Positions 1-6,134 of a stretch of 6,134 nucleotides of DNA are shown here, piece by piece; positions within the stretch are counted from its first letter, which is position 1; every line of letters starts with the position of its first letter. Both the position numbers and the translations under genes were made by a program. Below the pieces are notes generated by a model, which did not search any database, was not told the origin of the DNA, and saw nothing but the letters and a program-made list of their open reading frames with translations. Source of the DNA: Bacteroidales bacterium (GTDB lineage Bacteria > Bacteroidota > Bacteroidia > Bacteroidales > UBA1402); assembly GCA_003506275.1 (NCBI GenBank), contig DOBD01000047.1, positions 1,100 through 7,233 of the forward strand, written 5' to 3'.

Positions 1-860
1 AAGGCATTGGTGGCCACCATGATCCGGCAAGCATCCGATTTCCAGGCAGCCTGTTTGGTGTCTTTGCTTTCGTTGGTCAATCCGGCATGGAAGTAATCGG
101 CGGTGAAACCGTGTTTCCGGAGCCAAACAGCCACTTCTTTGGTGTTTTTACGGCTACCCACATAAATAATGGTGGAACCTGGCACGTTGTTGAGGATGTG
201 CAGCAGCTCTTTTTCCTTGTCGTCAGTACGTCGAACCACATAGGCCAGATTTTCCCTGGCAAAGCTCTTTCGAAAAACCTGGAATCCTTGCCTGAATCGC
301 AGGTTGTCCATGATGTCGGTTACCACCTCGGGGGTGGCTGTGGCCGTCAAAGCCAGGACAGGGGTGTCGGGTAATAGGTCTCTGATGTTGGCTATGTTCA
401 GGTAGGATGGCCTGAAATCATACCCCCACTGAGAAATGCAGTGTGCCTCATCCACGGCGATGAGGTTGATGTTCATGTTGACGACGCGCTCTCTGAACAG
501 GTCGGTGCTAAGGCGCTCCGGGGATATGTAGAGGAATTTGAATTCACCGTAGTGGCAATTGTCCAACGTTAGGATGATTTCCTGCCTGGTCATGCCTGAA
601 TAGATGGCTGCCGCCCTGATGCCTCTTTTCTTCAGGTTCTCCACCTGGTCTTTCATCAGGGCAATGAGGGGAGTGATGACCAGACAGGTGCCTTCCAGTG
701 CCAGGGAAGGCACCTGGAACGTCAAGGACTTACCGCCACCCGTAGGCATCAACGCCAGGGTGTCACGCCCTTCATATACGGACGTGATGATGTCTTCCTG
801 CAGGGGGCGGAACGTATCGTACCCCCAATAGGTGTTCAGTATGTCCCTGAAGTCAGCCAT
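1..860 (-). CDS. recQ: ATP-dependent DNA helicase RecQ, N-terminal part (3' end beyond the window)
   Basis: RecQ is a superfamily 2 3'-5' DNA helicase used in recombinational repair and in processing stalled forks. I read 286 codons without a stop from an ATG at 858-860 to the left edge, about half of a usual RecQ of 600 or more residues. The helicase motifs appear in order: motif 0 GYDTFRPLQ (residues 13-21), Walker A TGGGKS (40-45), ITPLIALMKDQ (62-72), the DEAH box with its RecQ-specific aromatic loop DEAHCISQWGYDFRP (137-151), TATAT (172-176), and the start of RecA-like domain 2 with IIYVGSR (231-237), FHAGL (257-261) and MVATNA at the edge. The zinc-binding, winged-helix and HRDC regions lie outside. 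The start is well fixed: the in-frame codon five positions upstream is the recJ stop, and no other start lies between. No Shine-Dalgarno is seen. It follows recJ by 12 bases, so co-transcription is likely. No key residue is missing in the visible part. Confidence 0.96.
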   Translation of the reverse strand, partial: MADFRDILNTYWGYDTFRPLQEDIITSVYEGRDTLALMPTGGGKSLTFQVPSLALEGTCLVITPLIALMKDQVENLKKRGIRAAAIYSGMTRQEIILTLDNCHYGEFKFLYISPERLSTDLFRERVVNMNINLIAVDEAHCISQWGYDFRPSYLNIANIRDLLPDTPVLALTATATPEVVTDIMDNLRFRQGFQVFRKSFARENLAYVVRRTDDKEKELLHILNNVPGSTIIYVGSRKNTKEVAVWLRKHGFTADYFHAGLTNESKDTKQAAWKSDACRIMVATNA

Positions 861-872
861 GGGCTGTTTGGG

Positions 873-2633
873 TTAGTGAAGGTCTTCCGGGTTCGAAGGC
901 TTTATGTCCTTAATCATCAACTGGATCGATGTGTTGCCGTTGTAGGTGTTTTCCTCAATGGTGTACACGATGTCAACGGGCTTTTGGGCCTTTATGTGGG
1001 CGTTGTGAGCATATTGTCCGAATGCAATCCCGTTCATGATGACATTCTTTTCCGATTGGCGGTCAACCAGCTCAAGTTTGATGTGCTCCTGATCCCTGCC
1101 TACCAGCCTGCTGGTCCCGAAGTCGTAGACATGACGGGTGCAGAAAAAGGGTTTGTTATTTTCAGGACCGTAGGGATTGAACTGCTTGAGTCGCTTGAAA
1201 AAGCTCTTGCTGATATCCTGGAAGCGGATTTCCGCATCAATGTCGATGGTTTGAACCAATTGCTCCGGTTTGATGTTGTCGGCCACGTACTGTTCGAACC
1301 TGGCGATGAATTCGGGTACCCGCTCCACTTTCATGGACAGGCCGGCTGCATAGGTATGACCGCCGAAGTTTTCCAACAAATCCTTGCAATGCTCGATGGC
1401 TTTGTAAATGTCGAAACCAGGAACCGAACGGGCAGAACCGGTGGCCAGGTCATTCGTGCGGGTCAAGACGATGGCTGGTCGGTAGTACTCTTCCGTGAGG
1501 CGGGACGCAACGATGCCGATGACACCCTTGCTCCAGTCTTCCTTGTAGACTACGATGCCTTTGCGATCGGCCAGGTCGGTCAATCGTTGGATGGCTTGGT
1601 TGGCTTCTTCGGTAATGCTCTTGTCCAGGTCCTTGCGTTCCTGGTTGTATTGATTGATCTCTCCACTTTTGAGTTTGGCCAGTTCAGGATCTTTGGCTAC
1701 CAACAATTCGACCGATTCCATGCCGTTTTGAATGCGCCCAGAAGCGTTGATGCGGGGGCCAATCTTGAACACGATATCGCTGATGGTGATTTCCTTATCC
1801 TTTTCATTCATGTTGCACACCTCAATGATGCTTTTAAGACCGACACCGGGGTTGGCATTGAGTTGTTTGAGTCCGTGATAGGCCAGGATGCGGTTTTCTC
1901 CACTGATGGGAACGATGTCGGAGGCTATGCTCACGACGACCAAATCGAGCAGGGGCTTGAGGTGCTTGTCAAAGTCGATGCCATTGTTTTGGGCAAAGGC
2001 CTGCATGAACTTGAAACCGACACCGCATCCTGACAGTTGATCGTAGGGATAGGTATTGTCCAGCCTTTTGGCATCAAGCACCGCGACAGCGTCAGGCAGG
2101 GTGTCGTCGGGAACATGGTGGTCGCAAATGATGAAATCGATGCCCTTTTCCTTGGCATACTTGATTTTTTCCACGGCTTTGATGCCGCAGTCCAACGCAA
2201 TGACCAGGGTGTAGCCTTGCTCATGGGCATAGTCGATGCCTGTGTAGGAAATGCCATATCCTTCTTTGTAACGGTCGGGTATGTAGTAGCCGATGTCTGA
2301 GGAAGAGTTGGAATACTGGATGAGACACTTGTACACCAGCGCCACGGCTGTGGTTCCGTCTACATCATAATCACCGTAAACAAGGATGCGCTCCTTGTCG
2401 CCCAACGCTTTGTTGAGGCGATCCACCGCTTTGTCCATGTCCTTCATCAGGAATGGATCGTGCAAGTCTTTCAGCTGTGGTTTGAAGAATTTATCCGCAT
2501 CGCTTTTTGTCGTTATACCTCGTTGCACCAAAAGCTGAGCAAGCACAGGGCTGATATCCAGTTCTTTCGCCAGAATCTCGCTGCTGCTCTGCTGTGCCGG
2601 TGTAAAAGGTACGAGTTGCCATTTGTTCGTCAT
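873..2633 (-). CDS. recJ: Single-stranded-DNA-specific 5'-3' exonuclease RecJ
   Basis: RecJ degrades single-stranded DNA 5' to 3' in RecF-pathway recombination, base-excision and mismatch repair. The 586-residue length is normal for the family. The metal-binding DHH-domain motifs are present: GDYDVDGTTA (residues 87-96), LDCG (147-150), CDHHVPDD (170-177), SIASDIVP (235-242) and GPRINASGR (292-300). The DHHA1 domain follows, with GVIGIVASRL (370-379), SARSV (400-404) and GGHTYAAG (424-431). A C-terminal OB-like DNA-binding region contains FNPYGPENNKPFF (485-497). One small oddity is EDWSKGVIG (365-373), where many RecJ proteins have His before Lys/Gln-Gly. The ATG at 2631-2633 is preceded in frame by TAA two codons upstream, so it is the first possible start. 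Its leader is strongly A-rich without a Shine-Dalgarno, as in Bacteroidota. It is divergent from tsaC and leads the recJ-recQ pair. Confidence 0.97.
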   Translation of the reverse strand: MTNKWQLVPFTPAQQSSSEILAKELDISPVLAQLLVQRGITTKSDADKFFKPQLKDLHDPFLMKDMDKAVDRLNKALGDKERILVYGDYDVDGTTAVALVYKCLIQYSNSSSDIGYYIPDRYKEGYGISYTGIDYAHEQGYTLVIALDCGIKAVEKIKYAKEKGIDFIICDHHVPDDTLPDAVAVLDAKRLDNTYPYDQLSGCGVGFKFMQAFAQNNGIDFDKHLKPLLDLVVVSIASDIVPISGENRILAYHGLKQLNANPGVGLKSIIEVCNMNEKDKEITISDIVFKIGPRINASGRIQNGMESVELLVAKDPELAKLKSGEINQYNQERKDLDKSITEEANQAIQRLTDLADRKGIVVYKEDWSKGVIGIVASRLTEEYYRPAIVLTRTNDLATGSARSVPGFDIYKAIEHCKDLLENFGGHTYAAGLSMKVERVPEFIARFEQYVADNIKPEQLVQTIDIDAEIRFQDISKSFFKRLKQFNPYGPENNKPFFCTRHVYDFGTSRLVGRDQEHIKLELVDRQSEKNVIMNGIAFGQYAHNAHIKAQKPVDIVYTIEENTYNGNTSIQLMIKDIKPSNPEDLH

Positions 2634-2692
2634 TAATTGTTATATTGTTTTCTTTTTTCTCTGTCGTGTGGGCTCGTTTACAGGCCCGTCAT

Positions 2693-2756
2693 GTTGCATA
2701 TCCCTGTCAAGGGCAGCAATATCCGTTGCATCAATCACTTCTTGGTGGTGTTGCAT
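2693..2756 (+). repeat. Three direct copies of GTTGCAT in the recJ/tsaC divergent region
   Basis: GTTGCAT occurs at 2693-2699, 2725-2731 and 2750-2756, with start-to-start distances of 32 and 25 bases. ATATCC also occurs twice nearby: overlapping the end of the first copy (2698-2703) and just before the second copy. The placement between two divergent promoters would suit a regulator-binding site, but no regulator is visible here, the spacing is not helically regular, and the word was picked after inspection. Chance remains possible. Confidence 0.3.
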
Positions 2757-2831
2757 GCGATGCGTCCAAAAAGACGAAAAGATGGGTAAAGGTACTAGTA
2801 TTTTTTGATAGTCTGTTCACTTTTTTCGCTG

Positions 2832-2839
2832 TATTTTTG
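2832..2839 (+). promoter_or_regulatory. Putative -7 box (TATTTTTG) of the tsaC promoter
   Basis: TATTTTTG matches the Bacteroidota -7 consensus TAnnTTTG and lies 18 bases before the tsaC ATG, implying a short leader. It is preceded by a T-run followed by CG (2821-2828), the same arrangement seen before the -7-like box at 3462-3469. A TTTG sits at 2804-2807, but its 24-base spacing is longer than the usual 19-21 for a -33 element. The match in T-rich DNA could be accidental. Confidence 0.4.
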
Positions 2840-2857
2840 TTGCCTCAACCGTAACAC

Positions 2858-3421
2858 ATGAAGGAATCGATAGACCAGGCATTGATGGTGTTGCAACGGG
2901 GTGGACTCATCCTGTATCCCACCGATACCATTTGGGGCATAGGCTGCGATGCCACTAACGAGGAGGCTGTCAGACGGGTGTATGAATTGAAGCGCCGGCA
3001 TGATGCCAAGGCGTTGCTGGTATTGGTCGACAGTATGGCCAAGGTTCAGGCATGTGTGAAAGAGATGCCCGACGTGGCCTGGGACTTGGTGGAGGTGGCT
3101 GATCGGCCGTTGACCATCGTTTATCCAGGTGCGCGTAACCTGGCACCCAACCTGATTGCCGATGACGGCAGTGTGGGTCTCAGGGTCACCAATGAGGTGT
3201 TTTCCAGAACGCTGTGCCAACGGTTCAAACGCCCCCTGGTTTCCACGTCGGCCAACATCACTGGCCAGCCGTCTCCCTCTTGTTTCAAGGAAATCAGTCA
3301 GGCCATTATCCAGGGTGTCGATTATGTTGTTGAATATGGCCAGCAGGAAGCTACGCAGGGCAGACCTTCTTCCATCATCAAGCTGGGCCCCGGCGGGCAA
3401 GTTGTCATCATCAGACCTTGA
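2858..3421 (+). CDS. tsaC: L-threonylcarbamoyladenylate synthase (TsaC/YrdC/Sua5 family)
   Basis: This enzyme makes threonylcarbamoyl-AMP from threonine, bicarbonate and ATP. That is the first step of the universal t6A modification at A37 of tRNAs reading ANN codons, and it acts in the cytoplasm. The 187 residues correspond to the single-domain TsaC/YrdC form; the extra C-terminal domain of the longer Sua5 type is absent. Visible signatures are the substrate-pocket YPTDTIWGIGCDA (residues 20-32), the basic ELKRRHDAKALLVLV (43-57), GLRVTNE (107-113), STSANITGQPSP (129-140) and the C-terminal SSIIKLGPGGQVVIIRP (171-187). The ATG at 2858 is the first in frame after TAA at 2852-2854 and gives the expected family N-terminus; the next Met is residue 10. 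No Shine-Dalgarno is seen. It is divergent from recJ and followed after 85 bases by a sugar transferase with its own promoter-like element, so co-transcription with the following gene is uncertain. Confidence 0.95.
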   Translation: MKESIDQALMVLQRGGLILYPTDTIWGIGCDATNEEAVRRVYELKRRHDAKALLVLVDSMAKVQACVKEMPDVAWDLVEVADRPLTIVYPGARNLAPNLIADDGSVGLRVTNEVFSRTLCQRFKRPLVSTSANITGQPSPSCFKEISQAIIQGVDYVVEYGQQEATQGRPSSIIKLGPGGQVVIIRP

Positions 3422-3445
3422 TACTTTCTAGCCACATATAACAAA

Positions 3446-3472
3446 GCCGTTTTTTTTTCGTTAGATTTGCAG
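3446..3472 (+). promoter_or_regulatory. Promoter-like 27-base element upstream of the sugar transferase gene (copy A)
   Basis: The element begins GCCGTTTT, continues as a run of nine T, and ends GATTTGCAG. It contains TAGATTTG at 3462-3469, an exact match to the Bacteroidota -7 consensus TAnnTTTG, ending 37 bases before the ATG at 3507. No good -33 TTTG lies 19-21 bases upstream. The same element, with 22 of 27 identical positions and no gap, recurs at 4929-4955 before the ClC gene, which supports a functional role beyond a chance -7 match. Confidence 0.5.
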
Positions 3473-3506
3473 ACAGTGCCCTGCAGGACACCAAGCCTAT
3501 TGAATC

Positions 3507-4919
3507 ATGAACGACAAACAACGCTTGCTGCTTTATGGATTGCTTGACTGGCTGTCAGCCTTAGTGGCCTGGGTTGTCTTCAACGTGTTCCGTTTTTACG
3601 TTTTCCGTTCAACGACGGGTTTTACCACCACTGATGCGTTCTTGTTCAATGACAAGGCGTTACTATTGATGGTTGTGGTACCCTTCGTTTGGTTGTTGAT
3701 CTACCATTTTTCCGGTTATTACGTACAGCCCCGGCGCAAAACAAGGGAGGGTGATTTACTCAACACCGTTGTTGCAACCTTAATTGGCGTGTTGTTGCTC
3801 TTTTTTGCCGTGGTGGTTGACGACTATCCGGCCAGCCCTTCTCTTTACTATGAGGTGTTGGCAGGCTTTTTCGTGATTCATGCCCTGCTCACCTGGTTGG
3901 GACGTTTGTTGTTAACAGGTACGTTGGTCAGGCAGCAGGCCGCCGGAAAATGCCAGGTGCCGGTGTTGGTCATTGGAACAGGCCACGTAGCGAAAAATTT
4001 GGTGGAAGAGTTCAGCCAGCGTAACGGAAACGCCGTATACCGACTGGTTGGTTGTGTGCGTTACAAAGCGCTGGATGGGACGTTGCCTCCTGAACTGGTG
4101 GTTGGTTCCCTTGAAGACTTGCCAACGCTTATGGCCAGGTGGCAGGTGGAAGAACTTATCATGGCCATCGACAGCCAGGATGCTGACGATAAGCATCGGT
4201 TACTTAACCAGCTGTATCCGTTTCGGGTGCCGGTAAAAGCGGCTGCCAGTGAAACCGATATTGTTTCTGGTTACGTCACGCTGGTTTCCTTGTTCGGGCT
4301 GCCCATGGTAAACCTGACACCGGCCTTGATGCCTTATTGGCAGCAGGCTCTCAAGCAGTTGTTCGACAAGGCTGTTTCCTTTTTTTGTTTACTATGTTTG
4401 TCCCCGGTTTTTTTATACCTGGCCTGGCGGGTGAAACGCGATACCCCAGGTTCCGTGTTTTTCAAGCAAGAACGCGTTGGCAAGCATGGCAAACCTTTCC
4501 TGATCTATAAATTCAGGACCATGTATACTGATGCGGAAAAAGACGGACCCCGGCTTTCCTGCCAGGAGGACCCAAGGGTCACTCCGTTCGGGCGGATGAT
4601 GCGACGCTACCGACTGGATGAGCTGCCCCAATTCTTGAACGTCCTTAAAGGCGACATGTCGCTGGTTGGGCCCAGGCCGGAGCGACAATTCTTCGTCGAT
4701 CAGATCATTGATAAAGCGCCGCACTATTACCTGACCCAACGTGTGCTGCCAGGCATCACCTCCTGGGGTATGGTGAAATTCGGATACGCCAACACCGTCG
4801 ACAAAATGATTGATAGGCTGGCTTATGACATGCTGTACCTGGAAAACCAGAGCTTGCTCATCGACTTGAAGATTCTGTTGTTCACCCTGAAACCCTTGTT
4901 CAAAGGTAAAGGTGTGTGA
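3507..4919 (+). CDS. Polyprenyl-phosphate sugar-1-phosphate transferase (exopolysaccharide-initiating; WcaJ/WbaP-like)
   Basis: The protein should move a sugar-1-phosphate from a nucleotide sugar to undecaprenyl phosphate at the inner membrane, the first step in building a capsule, O-antigen or exopolysaccharide repeat unit. The 470 residues show the usual long-form layout. Four N-terminal hydrophobic segments lie near residues 8-32, 51-71, 86-104 and 115-137. A Rossmann-like domain opens with VPVLVIGTGHVAKNL (151-165). A hydrophobic re-entrant helix near 286-308 contains the Ser-Pro break (S299-P300). The catalytic sugar-transferase domain has GSVFFKQERVG (315-325), KFRTM (335-339), EDPRVTPFGRMMRRYRLDELPQ (354-375, Asp371-Glu372 the expected catalytic pair), VLKGDMSLVGPRPE (379-392) and PGITSWGMVKF (415-425). 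The ATG at 3507 is the first after an in-frame TGA at 3501-3503; no Shine-Dalgarno is seen. The sugar cannot be told from sequence. No other glycan gene is visible nearby, which is unusual for this family. Confidence 0.92.
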   Translation: MNDKQRLLLYGLLDWLSALVAWVVFNVFRFYVFRSTTGFTTTDAFLFNDKALLLMVVVPFVWLLIYHFSGYYVQPRRKTREGDLLNTVVATLIGVLLLFFAVVVDDYPASPSLYYEVLAGFFVIHALLTWLGRLLLTGTLVRQQAAGKCQVPVLVIGTGHVAKNLVEEFSQRNGNAVYRLVGCVRYKALDGTLPPELVVGSLEDLPTLMARWQVEELIMAIDSQDADDKHRLLNQLYPFRVPVKAAASETDIVSGYVTLVSLFGLPMVNLTPALMPYWQQALKQLFDKAVSFFCLLCLSPVFLYLAWRVKRDTPGSVFFKQERVGKHGKPFLIYKFRTMYTDAEKDGPRLSCQEDPRVTPFGRMMRRYRLDELPQFLNVLKGDMSLVGPRPERQFFVDQIIDKAPHYYLTQRVLPGITSWGMVKFGYANTVDKMIDRLAYDMLYLENQSLLIDLKILLFTLKPLFKGKGV

Positions 4920-4928
4920 GGGGCATCG

Positions 4929-4955
4929 GCCGTTTTGTTTATATTCGATTTGCAG
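4929..4955 (+). promoter_or_regulatory. Promoter-like 27-base element upstream of the ClC gene (copy B)
   Basis: This is the second copy of the element at 3446-3472: GCCGTTTT, ten variable T/A-rich bases, then GATTTGCAG, with the same 18-base distance between the two conserved blocks. The -7-like part reads TCGATTTG (4945-4952), one base off TAnnTTTG. It begins 10 bases after the sugar transferase stop codon and ends 43 bases before the ClC ATG, so the ClC gene may be transcribed from it independently of the gene in front. Confidence 0.45.
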
Positions 4956-4998
4956 GGTTCTGTTTTTTTTAGCTTCTTTGCCCCGAAAATAGGATGGT

Positions 4999-6134
4999 AT
5001 GACGGGTGAAGATTGGTATCTGAGGATGATTCGTTGGCGTGAAAATCACATCAAGGAGTCTAACTTCATTCTGATTCTCAGCCTGGTAGTGGGCATATTG
5101 ACGGCCTTGGCCGCCTGGTTGCTCAAATCCAGTATTCATCTGATTCAATCGGCCCTGACCTCTTTCTTTTCCATTGAGAGTGCCAACTTTCTTTACTTGT
5201 TGTACCCGGCGGTCGGTATTTTTTTGGCCTCCTGGTATGTGCGCCGTGTGGTCAAGGATGATATCGGCCATGGGGTCACCCATATCTTGTACGCTATTTC
5301 CAGGCGCCAGGGAAGACTGAAGCGGCATAATATATGGACCTCTCTCATCGCCAGCTCGGTGACCATCGGCATGGGGGGGTCTGTGGGTGCGGAAGCGCCC
5401 ATTGTGTTGACGGGTTCTGCCATTGGATCCAACCTGGGGTCATATTTCAAGATGAACCACAAGACCTTGATGGTTCTCATTGGTTGCGGCGCGGCCGGTG
5501 CCATCTCCGGTATTTTCAAAGCACCTATCGCCGGCATGTTGTTTACCATTGAGGTGTTGATGCTTGATTTGACGGCGGCTTCCGTGATGCCTTTGTTGAT
5601 TTCATCGGTTACGGCGGCGACCTTGTCGTACATCCTGACTGGCTCTTCCTCTATGTTTGCCTTCTCCATGGAGGCGCCCTTCGAGCTGAGTCGCATCCCC
5701 TGGGTGTTGGTGCTGGGTGTTTCCTGCGGGCTGGTGTCGCTTTACTTGATCAGGGGAATGAACAAGGTGGAGGGTTGGTATAAACGCATCAAGAATCCAA
5801 TGCGTAAACTGGCACTGGGTGCCGCCGTGCTGAGTGTGCTGATTTTTCTTTTTCCACCGTTGTACGGGGAAGGCTATCTGGCCATTGAAAGCTTGATCAG
5901 TGATAAGCCAATGATGCTGGCTGAGGGTAGTTTGTTCTATGCCTTCAAGGATAACAGTTGGTTGTTTGTCGGGTATTTGGGACTGGTCGTTTTTTTTAAA
6001 GTCGTAGCCGCCGCTTCTACCAACGGGGCCGGTGGAGTGGGTGGGGTGTTCGCACCCAGTCTGTTTATCGGAGCCCTGGTTGGTTTTATGGTGGCCACGC
6101 TCATCAATCAGTCTGGCCTCGCCGAAGTGTCGGG
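4999..6134 (+). CDS. ClC-family chloride channel/transporter, N-terminal part (3' end beyond the window)
   Basis: ClC proteins move chloride through the cytoplasmic membrane, either passively or in exchange for protons. I read 378 codons from ATG at 4999 to the right edge without a stop; the start is the first ATG after an in-frame TAG at 4990-4992, with a weak AGGA at 4991-4994. Family motifs are clear. GMGGSVGAEAPIVLTGS (residues 124-140) is the GxEGP-type segment, with the presumed gating Glu132. GCGAAGAISGIFKAPIAGMLFTIE (162-185) follows. STNGAGGVGGVFAPSLFIGA (340-359) is the second anion-pathway segment. The first anion-pathway motif, GSGIP in E. coli ClcA, reads GHGVT (90-94). The position matching ClcA Glu203, the inner proton glutamate, is Val186, as in ClC channels, so proton coupling is doubtful. 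The final helices, the pore tyrosine region and any cytoplasmic CBS domains lie outside the window. Confidence 0.94.
   Translation, partial: MTGEDWYLRMIRWRENHIKESNFILILSLVVGILTALAAWLLKSSIHLIQSALTSFFSIESANFLYLLYPAVGIFLASWYVRRVVKDDIGHGVTHILYAISRRQGRLKRHNIWTSLIASSVTIGMGGSVGAEAPIVLTGSAIGSNLGSYFKMNHKTLMVLIGCGAAGAISGIFKAPIAGMLFTIEVLMLDLTAASVMPLLISSVTAATLSYILTGSSSMFAFSMEAPFELSRIPWVLVLGVSCGLVSLYLIRGMNKVEGWYKRIKNPMRKLALGAAVLSVLIFLFPPLYGEGYLAIESLISDKPMMLAEGSLFYAFKDNSWLFVGYLGLVVFFKVVAAASTNGAGGVGGVFAPSLFIGALVGFMVATLINQSGLAEVS

Larger units (their letters stand above)
2634..2857. other. Divergent intergenic region between recJ and tsaC
   Basis: This 224-base spacer separates the recJ start (leftward) from the tsaC start (rightward), so it should contain both promoters. 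The recJ side is a poly-A/AT-rich leader on the minus strand. The tsaC side is T-rich with a -7-like box. The centre is less AT-rich and holds three GTTGCAT heptamers. Open frames run through it on the plus strand (about 2623-2808 and 2645-2854), but their translations resemble no family I know and I do not call them genes. I could not find a convincing recJ promoter match on the minus strand. Confidence 0.6.

Noticed and set aside
876..2033. 385-codon open frame on the plus strand opposite recJ
   Set aside because: It lies wholly antisense to a clear full-length recJ, and its translation resembles no family I know. It is explained by codon use in recJ that keeps the opposite frame free of stops.
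2670..2687. Small inverted repeat GGGCT ... GGCCC in the divergent spacer
   Set aside because: The stem is four to five base pairs with one wobble and there is no following T-run on either strand. It is too short to call an operator or terminator.
2645..2854. Small plus-strand frame (69 codons) in the recJ/tsaC spacer with hydrophobic ends
   Set aside because: There is no Shine-Dalgarno or recognisable domain, and it overlaps the expected promoters of both genes. Its hydrophobic ends come from T-rich promoter DNA.
3446..3458. GCCG plus nine T after tsaC as a possible terminator
   Set aside because: No stable hairpin directly precedes the T-run; only a CTTT/AAAG pairing across a long loop is possible. 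The second copy of the element lacks the uninterrupted T-run.
4953..4970. CAG-GGTT-CTG followed by eight T, resembling a terminator after the sugar transferase
   Set aside because: The stem has only three base pairs, too weak for an intrinsic terminator, and it overlaps the promoter-like element.
5193..5696. 167-codon minus-strand frame opposite the ClC gene
   Set aside because: It is antisense to a clear ClC coding sequence and its translation has no recognisable domain.

Overview
The window looks like ordinary chromosomal DNA of a Bacteroidota bacterium, probably of the Bacteroidales type, with a roughly balanced base composition. Four things suggest this. Most start codons lack a Shine-Dalgarno sequence and follow AT- or A-rich leaders. 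There are TAnnTTTG-like -7 boxes upstream of the rightward genes. The TsaC and ClC proteins carry sequence signatures I associate with that group. The gene set itself also fits. No rRNA, tRNA, CRISPR array, insertion sequence or phage gene is visible.

Left part (1-2633, minus strand): a DNA-repair pair. recJ (single-strand 5'-3' exonuclease) is followed after 12 bases by recQ (3'-5' DNA helicase), which runs off the left edge. The two are almost certainly co-transcribed. RecQ unwinding and RecJ resection are known partners in RecF-type recombination.

Middle (2634-2857): a 224-base divergent intergenic region. It holds a -7-like box for the rightward gene and three copies of the heptamer GTTGCAT.

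Right part (2858-6134, plus strand): three rightward genes. The first is tsaC (threonylcarbamoyl-AMP synthase, tRNA t6A pathway). The second is a membrane polyprenyl-phosphate sugar-1-phosphate transferase that would start assembly of a surface glycan. The third is a ClC-family chloride channel/transporter cut by the right edge. The sugar transferase and ClC genes are each preceded by a near-identical 27-base element (22 of 27 positions the same, no gaps), which reads as a shared promoter class or as a duplicated junction around the sugar transferase gene.

I found no convincing new multi-gene system. The points most worth a second look are the paired 27-base elements, a sugar transferase standing alone among housekeeping genes, and the channel-like residues of the ClC protein.
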